A stretch of DNA of 9,433 nt from contig JACRBO010000371.1 in NCBI GenBank assembly GCA_016219235.1, positions 1 to 9,433 of the forward strand, in the 5' to 3' direction. The notes below the pieces were generated by a model that saw only the letters and a list, made by a program, of their open reading frames with translations, made no database searches and had not been told where the DNA came from. This DNA comes from Chloroflexota bacterium (GTDB lineage Bacteria > Chloroflexota > Anaerolineae > Fen-1058). How positions within the stretch are numbered: the first letter of the stretch is position 1; each line of letters opens with the position of its first letter. The translations under genes and the position numbers were made by a program. Below, piece by piece: positions 1 to 6,162 of the stretch.

Positions 1-1
1 A

Positions 2-388
2 AGTTACCTGGACTACCTCAACCCGGCCCAGGCTTGGAAGCACTTACGCATGGTCGTCATGGTGGAAGCCGAACGCCAAGTTGGTTCCACCACCACCGTG
101 GAGACGCGCTACTTCATCGCCAGTCTCGAGAACAACGCCCCGCTCGCCTTGTCCGCCGTGCGCGGCCCTTGGGGCATCGAGAACCAAGTGCATTGGGTGT
201 TGGACCTCGCCGTCTGCGAAGACGAGAGCCGGGTGCGGAAAGAGCACGGCCCCGAAAACTTTGCCGTCTTGCGGCATATCGCCCTCAATTTGCTGAAGCA
301 GGATACAACGACCAAACTCGGCACGCACAACAAACGCCTCAAAGCCGCCTGGCATCAGGACTACCTGCTCACACTGCTGACCAAATAA
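2..388 (+). CDS. ISAs1-family transposase, C-terminal fragment (5' end outside window)
   Basis: The reading frame is open from the window edge and codes for about 128 residues of the C-terminus of a DDE transposase. It shows the hallmark block of the ISAs1 (H-repeat-associated) family: a G-x-W-G-I-E-N-x-x-H-W-V-L-D motif, then E-D-x-S-R-x-R and an E-N-x-A-x-L-R-x-I-A-L-N-L-L segment. The first Glu of the I-E-N motif is expected to be the last catalytic acid of the DDE triad; the two Asp residues would lie upstream of the window. The C-terminus looks intact and ends in a TAA just before the presumed inverted repeat. The element could still be active if its missing part is whole. The gene is unrelated in function to its neighbour, the kinase operon. 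Confidence 0.85.
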   Translation, partial: SYLDYLNPAQAWKHLRMVVMVEAERQVGSTTTVETRYFIASLENNAPLALSAVRGPWGIENQVHWVLDLAVCEDESRVRKEHGPENFAVLRHIALNLLKQDTTTKLGTHNKRLKAAWHQDYLLTLLTK

Positions 389-403
389 GATGCAATTGCC
401 CTA
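389..403. repeat. Probable right inverted repeat of the ISAs1-family element
   Basis: GATGCAATTGCCCTA begins immediately after the transposase TAA. Read outward-in on the other strand it is TAGGGCAATTGCATC, which resembles the CAGGGCAAnnGCATC-type termini I associate with the ISAs1 family. The partner left end is not in the window, so this is a family-based inference. Confidence 0.45.
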
Positions 404-479
404 TTTTCAGATCAGCCTTCACGGCGCGGCCTGAGGTTCGTGTACGCCAGGGGAGGTTGCAACTGTGACTTGCGAAGCA

Positions 480-508
480 TTGACCCCTGCGCCGCGCGCG
501 TTTACAAT
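480..508 (+). promoter_or_regulatory. Sigma70-type promoter of the kinase operon
   Basis: A TTGACC -35 box at 480-485 is separated by exactly 17 bp from a TACAAT -10 box at 503-508. This predicts transcription starting near 515, about 40 nt before the favoured kinase start at 554 and only about 12 nt before the alternative ATG at 527. Confidence 0.7.
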
Positions 509-518
509 GAATAGACTG

Positions 519-534
519 GCGCGCGAATGCGCGC
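519..534 (+). other. GC-rich hairpin in the 5' leader of the kinase mRNA
   Basis: GCGCGC at 519-524 and GCGCGC at 529-534 flank a GAAT loop, giving a short, strong stem just after the predicted transcription start. It would sequester the ATG at 527 in its loop, another argument for initiation at 554. A regulatory role is not shown. Confidence 0.4.
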
Positions 535-553
535 GCGTAACCGAGGCCGGCCT

Positions 554-3154
554 ATGCAGGATACTGTTCCCCCCCTCAATTGGACGAAGCGACTCGATCG
601 CTATGTGTACTGGCTGGTCGCGGCCTGGACCATCGTCGTGTTGATGTCGTTTGTCTGGAGTGCCGCCCAGCACGTGGCGCCCGTTGTCGGTGTGCCCAGT
701 GGCTTGCCAGTGTCGGCTGATATCATCGGTCACGCCGGCATGTGGTTGATCGGCCTGGTTGGCATATACCTGGGCAGTCAGCAGTTCCGGCGGCAGTTGG
801 CCGAGCGCGCCAGGATTGAAACGGCGCTGCGCGATAGCGAAGCGAAATACCGCATTTTGGTCGAGCAAAGCCCGGCCTCGATCGTGATCACGGATTTGAA
901 CGGCATCATCGAATACGTCAACCCCAAGTTTACGCAAGTCACCGGCTATACGGCGGTCGAAGTGATTGGTCAGAACCCGCGTATTCTCAAGTCAGGCGAG
1001 ATGTCGCCGGCGCAGTACAAAGATTTGTGGGTTACTGTGCTGGGCGGTCGCGAATGGCGCGGCGAACTGCACAACCGGCGCAAGAACGGCGAACTCTACT
1101 GGGAGTCGGCGTCCATCTCGGCCATCCGCGATTCGCACGGCCAGATTGTGCGGCTGTTGGCCGTGAAAGAAGATATCACCGATCGCAAACTGGTCGAGGC
1201 CGCCGAGCGTGAACAGCGCAACCTGGCCGAGGCCCTGCAAAACACCGCCGCCGATCTTAACAGTACCCTTGAGTTTGACGCCGTGCTCGATCGGATTTTG
1301 GTAAACGTCGGGCGGGTCGTGCCGCACGACGAAGCCAACATCATGTTGATCAGCGGTGATGATGCCTACGTCTGCCAGAGCCGGGGCGAGTCGCCCAGTC
1401 CGCTGTTATCGGTGCATCTGCCCGTCTCGGAAACTCAACATCTGCGTCAGATGATCGAGACCGGTGCGCCGCTGATCATGTCGGATGTCACCGCGCAGCC
1501 CGGCTGGCTCGATCGGTCGGAGTCGCGCTGGGTCCGCTCATACCTGAGCGCCCCAATTCGCGTGAAAGACGAGACGGTCGGTTTTATCAACCTGGACAGT
1601 GTCACCACGGATTTCTTTACGGAGGCCCATGCTGCCCGCCTGGCGATCTTCGCCGATCAGGCGGGTACGGCCGTGCATAATGCGCGCCTGTATCAACAGG
1701 CCCAGACCGAACTGGCCGAGCGCCGCCGCATCGAGGGCGAATTGCAGCGGGCCAAAGAAGCCGCCGAAGCGGCCAGCCAGGCCAAGGGCGCCTTCCTCGC
1801 CAACATGAGCCACGAGCTGCGCACACCCCTCAACGCGATTCTGGGCTTTACGCAACTATTGGCGCGCGACGCTAACCTGACCGGCGAGCAGCTGGACAGC
1901 CTGAACACCATCCAGCGCAGTGGCGAACATTTATTGACGTTAATCAACGACGTGTTGGACATGTCAAAGATCGAAGCGGGCCGCATGACTCTGCGCGCCG
2001 CCGACTTTGACTTGCGGTACATGCTAGACGGCCTGGAAGAACTGTTTAGGCTGCGCGCCGCCGACAAGCAGTTGGCGCTGGTGTTTGATATCGCGCCTGA
2101 TTTGCCGCGCTATGTGCAAGCCGATGAAGGCAAGCTGCGCCAGGTGATCATTAACTTGCTGGGCAATGCGGTCAAATTTACGGCGAGCGGCGGCGTGGCG
2201 TTGCGCGCCGCTTATCGGCACGATCGGTTGCAGGTTGAAGTGGAAGACAGCGGCCCCGGCCTGACCGCCGAAGATTTAGCCCTTATTTTTAAGCCGTTTG
2301 TGCAAACGCCCAATGGTCAGAAAGTGCTGGACGGCACCGGCCTGGGCCTGTCCATCAGCTATGAATTCGTGCGGTTGATGGGCGGCGACCTGCGGGTAAG
2401 CAGTACGCCCGGCCAGGGCAGCACGTTTGCGTTTGAGGTGCCCGTCGCGCTGGCGGAAAAGGCAGAGTCGCCCCGCGCTTTGACAACCCGGCGTGTGATC
2501 GGGCTGCAGCCGGGGCAGCCGCGCTACCGGCTGTTGGTGGTCGATGATCGGGCGGTTAGCCGGCTGTTGCTGGTGAAACTGTTGGCGCCGTTGGGTTTCG
2601 AGGTGCGCGAGGCCGCCAACGGCCAGGAGGCGCTGGCCGTGTGGGCCGATTGGCAGCCGCATGTGATCTGGATGGATATGCGCATGCCCGTGATGGATGG
2701 TCACGCCGCGACGCAGCACATCAAGGCCTCAGCGCACGGCGCGGACACCGTTATCATCGCGCTTACCGCGAGTGCGTTTCAGGAAGAGCGCGATGTGATT
2801 CTGGCGGAAGGTTGCGCTGACTTCGTGCGCAAACCGTATCGTGAGGAAGAAATCTTCGAGCGCTTAACGCGTCATCTGGGCGTGCGCTTTATCTACGCGG
2901 ACGAGGCGCCCGCGTCCAGCGCTCCGCAGCCGCTTACGCCCGATCGGCTGGTGACGGCCGCCGAACTGTCCGCCGTCTGGCGCGCCGGCCTACAACAGGC
3001 CACGGTTGCCGCCGATCTCGATCGGATGTTGGCGCTGATCGATCAGCTGCGCCCGATCGATCCGGCGTTGGCCGATCAGCTGGCGGAGATGGCGCGTAAC
3101 TTCAACTACGATCAAATTCTGTGGCTGGTACAGCCTGCCGGAGACTCGGTATGA
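554..3154 (+). CDS. Membrane-bound PAS-GAF hybrid sensor histidine kinase with receiver domain
   Basis: This 866-residue hybrid kinase senses a signal and autophosphorylates. Start 554 is chosen because GAGG at 543-546 lies 7 nt upstream; the in-frame ATG at 527 has no ribosome site and sits in a leader hairpin. Domains in order: two membrane helices (about 17-35 and 57-74) with a short loop; PAS/PAC (about 95-212); GAF (about 236-379); a helical linker; HisKA with the SHELRTP box, phospho-acceptor His420; HATPase with N-box Asn538, D-S-G-P-G at 565-569 and G-T-G-L-G-L at 594-599; receiver (about 658-775) with Asp664/665, phospho-acceptor Asp708, Thr738 and Lys760. The last 70 residues form a helical tail ending F-N-Y-D-x-I-L-x-L, at the place where an Hpt domain often sits but without a recognisable His. 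All kinase and receiver residues are present, so it should be active. The ligands of PAS and GAF are unknown. It overlaps the next gene by ATGA. Confidence 0.93.
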   Translation: MQDTVPPLNWTKRLDRYVYWLVAAWTIVVLMSFVWSAAQHVAPVVGVPSGLPVSADIIGHAGMWLIGLVGIYLGSQQFRRQLAERARIETALRDSEAKYRILVEQSPASIVITDLNGIIEYVNPKFTQVTGYTAVEVIGQNPRILKSGEMSPAQYKDLWVTVLGGREWRGELHNRRKNGELYWESASISAIRDSHGQIVRLLAVKEDITDRKLVEAAEREQRNLAEALQNTAADLNSTLEFDAVLDRILVNVGRVVPHDEANIMLISGDDAYVCQSRGESPSPLLSVHLPVSETQHLRQMIETGAPLIMSDVTAQPGWLDRSESRWVRSYLSAPIRVKDETVGFINLDSVTTDFFTEAHAARLAIFADQAGTAVHNARLYQQAQTELAERRRIEGELQRAKEAAEAASQAKGAFLANMSHELRTPLNAILGFTQLLARDANLTGEQLDSLNTIQRSGEHLLTLINDVLDMSKIEAGRMTLRAADFDLRYMLDGLEELFRLRAADKQLALVFDIAPDLPRYVQADEGKLRQVIINLLGNAVKFTASGGVALRAAYRHDRLQVEVEDSGPGLTAEDLALIFKPFVQTPNGQKVLDGTGLGLSISYEFVRLMGGDLRVSSTPGQGSTFAFEVPVALAEKAESPRALTTRRVIGLQPGQPRYRLLVVDDRAVSRLLLVKLLAPLGFEVREAANGQEALAVWADWQPHVIWMDMRMPVMDGHAATQHIKASAHGADTVIIALTASAFQEERDVILAEGCADFVRKPYREEEIFERLTRHLGVRFIYADEAPASSAPQPLTPDRLVTAAELSAVWRAGLQQATVAADLDRMLALIDQLRPIDPALADQLAEMARNFNYDQILWLVQPAGDSV

Positions 3155-4266
3155 CGGATGCGGCGCAGGTTCTGGGGGACATTTTGGTAGTTGACGATAC
3201 GCCGGCCAATTTGCGGTTGCTCGCGCAGATTCTGTCCGCGCGCGGCTATAAAGTGCGCCCGGTGCCCGGCGGCCTGCTGGCCCTGGATGCCGCGCGGGCC
3301 GCACCGCCCGATCTGATCTTACTGGATGTAGGCATGCCGGATTTGAACGGCTACGAAGTCTGCCAGCGGCTCAAGGCCGACGAGGTGACGCGCGACGTGC
3401 CCGTGTTGTTTATCAGCGCGCTCGACGATATTGACAGCAAAGTCAAGGCGTTTACGGCGGGCGGCGTCGACTACATTACCAAGCCGTTTCAGGTGGAAGA
3501 AGTGGCCGCGCGGGTGGCGACGCATCTGGCGCTGCGCAACCTGCAGAAGCAAATGCAGGCCGTCAACGACAGCCTGGCCGTGCGCAATGCCGAGCTGGAT
3601 GCCTTCGCGCACACTGTGGCGCACGATCTGAAGAACGCGCTCAACACGATCATGGGCTATGCGGAGATGCTGGACATCGATCTGGACGAGTTGCCCGCTG
3701 AAACCATTCGCGTCAGCACGCGCGCCATCAGCCGCATGAGCCACAAGATGAACAACATCATCGAGGAACTGATGTTGCTGGCCGGGGTGCGAAATAAGAC
3801 GGTGATCGCGCAACCGCTGGACATGGGCGCCATTGTGGACGAAGCGCTTCAACGGCTGGAATACCTGATCCGCGAATCACACGCCAAGGTGCGCGTACCG
3901 TCAAACTGGCCGATTGCGTTGGGGCACGGACCATGGGTGGAAGAAGTCTGGGTCAACTACGTCAGCAACGCCATCAAATATGGCGGCACGTCCGGATACG
4001 CGCCGCGTGTGGAATTGGGCGCCGCCCCGCTGGCCGATGGCGTCGTGCGCTTCTGGGTACGCGACAACGGGCGCGGCCTGTCGGCCGATGAGCAGTCGCG
4101 GTTGTTCACCCAGTTCGAGCGGCTGGATCAAGCGCGCGCTACCGGGCACGGGCTGGGTTTGTCCATCGTCAAGCGCATCGTGGAAAGACTGGGCGGGCAG
4201 GTGGCCGTATCCGGCCAGATCGGCGTGGGCAGCGAATTTAGTTTTACGCTGCCCGCACAGGACTAG
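3151..4266 (+). CDS. Response regulator-histidine kinase fusion (REC-HisKA-HATPase)
   Basis: A 371-residue soluble protein with an N-terminal receiver and a C-terminal kinase. Start 3151 overlaps the stop of the upstream kinase (ATGA) and has GGAG at 3140-3143 with 7-nt spacing, so the two are probably translationally coupled. Receiver, about residues 10-128: acidic pair Asp15/Asp16, phospho-acceptor Asp59 in L-L-D-V-G-M-P, Ser89 and Lys111. A helical linker follows. The HisKA box is H-D-L-K-N-A-L with His158, the H-D-L-K-N variant common in phytochrome-like and REC-linked kinases. HATPase has Asn273 in V-S-N-A-I-K-Y, D-N-G-R-G from Asp305, and G-H-G-L-G-L at 332-337. It has no membrane segment and no DNA-binding domain. 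It could receive phosphate from the upstream protein (directly or through a separate Hpt) and have its own kinase switched by it; the final target is not encoded in the window. Confidence 0.92.
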   Translation: MTDAAQVLGDILVVDDTPANLRLLAQILSARGYKVRPVPGGLLALDAARAAPPDLILLDVGMPDLNGYEVCQRLKADEVTRDVPVLFISALDDIDSKVKAFTAGGVDYITKPFQVEEVAARVATHLALRNLQKQMQAVNDSLAVRNAELDAFAHTVAHDLKNALNTIMGYAEMLDIDLDELPAETIRVSTRAISRMSHKMNNIIEELMLLAGVRNKTVIAQPLDMGAIVDEALQRLEYLIRESHAKVRVPSNWPIALGHGPWVEEVWVNYVSNAIKYGGTSGYAPRVELGAAPLADGVVRFWVRDNGRGLSADEQSRLFTQFERLDQARATGHGLGLSIVKRIVERLGGQVAVSGQIGVGSEFSFTLPAQD

Positions 4267-4349
4267 ATCGGTTTCCGTATTGATTTATGCCTTCACGCGA
4301 CGTCATGTCCGAATGTATTTGGCGGGCATCCACTCTGAGGGCCTGCTGG

Positions 4350-4374
4350 ATTCCCGCCGAAAGCGCGCGGGAAT
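4350..4374. repeat. Dispersed-repeat-like hairpin between convergent genes
   Basis: ATTCCCGC at 4350-4357 and GCGGGAAT at 4367-4374 form an 8-bp perfect stem around a 9-nt loop. With its flanks (CTGG before, GACG after) it matches the widely seen type of dispersed bacterial repeat with an ATTCCC...GGGAAT core. It lies in the 163-bp gap between the convergent kinase operon and the CoA-transferase gene and could stop transcription from either side, but no T-run follows, so it is not a classical intrinsic terminator. Confidence 0.55.
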
Positions 4375-4429
4375 GACGATGCTGCAAAACTTATTGGACG
4401 GCACTTAGTGTCACGAGGGATAGGCGGTA

Positions 4430-5224
4430 TCAGTGAGCGTTTGACGTGATCAGCGTGCGGGCATAATCCTCAAATTTGTTCGCCGCGCACGCATCGGTGT
4501 ACCGCAGGATCTCCTCGCCATCCACTGCATAGCCGGGATAGCACGAGGTGGGCCACGCACCACGCGGCGCGGACACGACCGCCGTCACTGACAGGCCCGT
4601 CAACTCGATCGGGGCCGTGAGCTCGTCGACGATTTCCTCGGCGGTAACGATCACGCGCTTCGCCACCATCGATAGTTCCTGATCCACGGACAGATTGCCC
4701 TTCAAGCGGGCGTTGCCAAACCGATCGGCGACCGGCGCATGAATGACCGCCACATCGCACGTCACCGCTGGAAAAGCCACAACTGGTTTCCCCGAATACG
4801 GATCATTGATCACTTTCACATCGGGCCGCACCTTCAGCATGTCTGTGCCGATCCAGCCCTGGCCGGGCATGAAGCCCACGCCCGCCAGCGAAGCGCGCAG
4901 ACCAAACGCCAGACTGCTTTCGGTTTCCTCGATGACCTTCAAGTCGCCGCGTGTCGCCAGGGCCGTAAACATCGGCGCCAGGCCGAAGGCCTCCAGCCCG
5001 CAATAGCATGTGCGAATGTCGCGCACCTGGCCCGCGCCGATGAGCAGATCGCTCTCGTAAGAAGCCGTGAAGCACAGCAGCGTCAGATCGCGCACGCCGG
5101 TCTTCAGCAATTCGCGCACAAAGGCCACCGGCCGTCGATAGAGATTCATGCCACCCAGTGCCAGTGTGTCGCCGCTCTTAACTAACGCTGCGGCTTCAGC
5201 CATAGAAACCGTCTTATCAATCAT
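4430..5224 (-). CDS. CoA-transferase family I, subunit A (glutaconate CoA-transferase GctA-like)
   Basis: A 264-residue cytoplasmic protein of the A-subunit half of family I CoA-transferases, which move CoA between acyl-CoA and a free acid. It matches the GctA/IpdA branch rather than AtoD: G-D-T-L-A-L-G-G at 18-25, D-L-L-I-G-A-G at 59-65, a Y-C-G-L-E-A-F-G-L-A-P block, F-M-P...G-T-D at 118-128, D-P-Y-S-G at 141-145, D-V-A-V-I-H-A-P-V-A-D-x-F-G-N-A at 157-172, V-I-V-T-A-E-E-I-V-D at 191-200, and P-R-G-A-W-P-T-S-C-Y-P-G-Y at 220-232. Length is slightly below usual for GctA. The start at 5224 overlaps the stop of the HAD gene (ATGA), with GGAGAG about 10 nt upstream, so it is second in a two-gene operon. 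In the family the nucleophilic Glu sits on subunit B, which is not beside it here. Substrate is unknown. Confidence 0.88.
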   Translation of the reverse strand: MIDKTVSMAEAAALVKSGDTLALGGMNLYRRPVAFVRELLKTGVRDLTLLCFTASYESDLLIGAGQVRDIRTCYCGLEAFGLAPMFTALATRGDLKVIEETESSLAFGLRASLAGVGFMPGQGWIGTDMLKVRPDVKVINDPYSGKPVVAFPAVTCDVAVIHAPVADRFGNARLKGNLSVDQELSMVAKRVIVTAEEIVDELTAPIELTGLSVTAVVSAPRGAWPTSCYPGYAVDGEEILRYTDACAANKFEDYARTLITSNAH

Positions 5225-5883
5225 CCCGCCGTCTCTCCGTCCTGCCGTCTCGCTATCGCATGCTCGATCGCGCCCCTTACGTCCAAGATATTTCGCACGC
5301 AGTAATCCACTTCCTCGCACTCGCTGTTGTCTACCAGGATCGTCGTCATGCCCAGCGTTTTGGCGGGGCGCAAATTTCGGGCGTTGTCTTCGATCAACAC
5401 ACATTCATCGCCGCGTGCCCCGATGATGTCGAGGATGCACTCATACGCGCGCGGATCGGGCTTGCTGACGAAGTCCACCGCACGCACGTCGATGATGCAC
5501 TCGAATTGATCGGCGCAGCCCAGCACCTTAAGTACATTCTGCGCGTGTTCGACGTTGGCGTTGGTGAAGATGACTTTGCGCTGCGGCAAAGATCGCAGCA
5601 TCTCAGCCAGCGCCGGATTCGGGCCGAGGTAAGCCGTGAGATCGATGTCGTGCACGAAGTGCAGATAGTCTTCGGGATCGATGTCGGGCCGCTCGACGAT
5701 AAAGCCGCGCAGCGTGGTACCGTAGCGCTGAAAGTAGTCCTGCTTCTGAAAGCGCGCCTGCTCTTCCGATAAGCCCAGCTGCTCGATCAGATAACGCAGA
5801 ATCCGCGCGCCGATTTCCTGCATCAGGCCGGCGTTGCGCGGGTAAAGGGTTTCGTCGAGATCGAAGATGAGGGTGGTGATCAT
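5221..5883 (-). CDS. HAD-superfamily hydrolase, pyrimidine 5'-nucleotidase-like
   Basis: A 220-residue cytoplasmic phosphatase of the haloacid dehalogenase superfamily. Motif I is F-D-L-D-E-T-L-Y-P with nucleophile Asp8 and acid/base Asp10; motif II is F-T-N-A with Thr107; motif III is S-K-P-D-P with Lys141; motif IV is I-E-D-N with Glu165/Asp166. The D-L-D-E-T-L-Y-P start, the helical cap between motifs I and II, and the E-D-N-A-R-N-L-x-x-A-K-x-L-G-M block are typical of the pyrimidine 5'-nucleotidase branch (yeast Sdt1-like), which dephosphorylates UMP/CMP or related phosphates; the true substrate is not determined. Start 5883 is chosen because the family signature begins right there; longer upstream starts add unlike sequence through the promoter. 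No ribosome site precedes it, and a promoter ends 9 nt upstream, suggesting a leaderless mRNA. It is first gene of an operon with the CoA-transferase subunit. Confidence 0.88.
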   Translation of the reverse strand: MITTLIFDLDETLYPRNAGLMQEIGARILRYLIEQLGLSEEQARFQKQDYFQRYGTTLRGFIVERPDIDPEDYLHFVHDIDLTAYLGPNPALAEMLRSLPQRKVIFTNANVEHAQNVLKVLGCADQFECIIDVRAVDFVSKPDPRAYECILDIIGARGDECVLIEDNARNLRPAKTLGMTTILVDNSECEEVDYCVRNILDVRGAIEHAIARRQDGETAG

Positions 5884-5892
5884 GAGGCCGCA

Positions 5893-5920
5893 AGTGTACC
5901 AGAGAACGACGGCGATGCAA
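5893..5920 (-). promoter_or_regulatory. Promoter of the HAD/CoA-transferase operon
   Basis: On the minus strand, TTGCAT (5920-5915) is followed by a 16-bp spacer and TACACT (5898-5893), with TGG just before the -10 box giving an extended -10. The -10 box ends 9 nt before the ATG at 5883, so transcription should start at or within a few bases of the start codon. Confidence 0.5.
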
Positions 5921-5966
5921 CCGGGATCACGCAGCAATTCTCTATTTGACTTTACGAGAGGCTCAA

Positions 5967-6014
5967 GGCGGATGAAAATCCGCCGTTCCAAACCGCTGGA
6001 TTTTCATCCAGCGG
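5967..6014. repeat. Two adjacent hairpins with mutually complementary cores (REP-like unit)
   Basis: Hairpin 1 spans 5967-5984 (stem GGCGGA/TCCGCC, loop TGAAAA). Hairpin 2 spans 5993-6014 (stem CCGCTGGA/TCCAGCGG, loop TTTTCA). Eight bases separate them. GGATGAAAATCC at 5970-5981 and GGATTTTCATCC at 5998-6009 are exact reverse complements, so the pair can alternatively fold as one 12-bp stem with a 16-nt loop. It lies between two divergent promoters and overlaps neither. Confidence 0.8.
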
Positions 6015-6097
6015 GAGCACTGCCGGCCAAATTGAGAGTTGCTGAGGATCCTGCCCTGCGAGGTCTCAGATTTCACGCAACGAATAAAGAAGATAAG

Positions 6098-6106
6098 TGT
6101 TATAAT
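6098..6106 (+). promoter_or_regulatory. Extended -10 promoter of the desaturase gene
   Basis: TGT directly followed by TATAAT (6101-6106) is a perfect extended -10 element. I see no good -35 box at the standard distance, which extended -10 promoters can do without. Transcription would start near 6113, leaving a leader of about 50 nt that contains the ribosome site. Confidence 0.6.
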
Positions 6107-6131
6107 AATTACGGTGACGTTCCTCGTCGCC

Positions 6132-6149
6132 CAGCCAGGTTCAGCCAGG
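6132..6149 (+). repeat. 8-bp direct repeat CAGCCAGG in the desaturase leader
   Basis: CAGCCAGG occurs at 6132-6139 and again at 6142-6149, one helical turn apart, in the untranslated leader just before the start region. It may be chance; a regulator or RNA contact is only a possibility. Confidence 0.4.
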
Positions 6150-6162
6150 AAATGGAAGAGAC

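Larger units (their letters stand above)
1..403 (+). mobile_element. ISAs1-family insertion sequence, right end only
   Basis: This is the right end of an insertion sequence whose left part lies outside the window. It comprises the C-terminus of an ISAs1-type DDE transposase, followed directly after the stop codon by a probable right terminal inverted repeat, GATGCAATTGCCCTA, at 389-403. ISAs1-family elements commonly end in a CAGGGC-like inverted repeat shortly after the transposase stop. The exact outer boundary is inferred, because the left repeat and the target duplication cannot be compared here. Confidence 0.75.

Noticed and set aside
527..553. Upstream ATG at 527 as start of the hybrid kinase
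   Set aside because: It has no ribosome site, lies in the loop of a GC hairpin about 12 nt after the predicted transcription start, and adds nine residues with no family character; 554 has GAGG at good spacing.
2276..2719. Several long minus-strand frames inside the kinase genes, for example this one and 3319-3852
   Set aside because: They are shadows of high-GC coding sequence: His/Arg/Gln-rich, without motifs, and opposite frames with complete domain series.
2942..3151. Hpt phosphotransfer domain at the end of the hybrid kinase
   Set aside because: The tail contains no histidine in a plausible helix position, so a working Hpt domain cannot be claimed.
4350..4374. Classical Rho-independent terminator for the kinase operon
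   Set aside because: The stem is real but no T-run follows on either strand; it fits a dispersed repeat better.
5225..5404. Longer N-terminus for the CoA-transferase subunit (start at 5404, minus strand)
   Set aside because: It would overlap the HAD gene by 180 bp with unlike sequence; the ATGA-overlap start at 5224 fits the family N-terminus.
5884..5991. Longer N-terminus for the HAD protein (start at 5991, minus strand)
   Set aside because: The extra 36 residues run through the predicted promoter and into the hairpin repeat; the HAD motif I begins right at the 5883 start as in the family.
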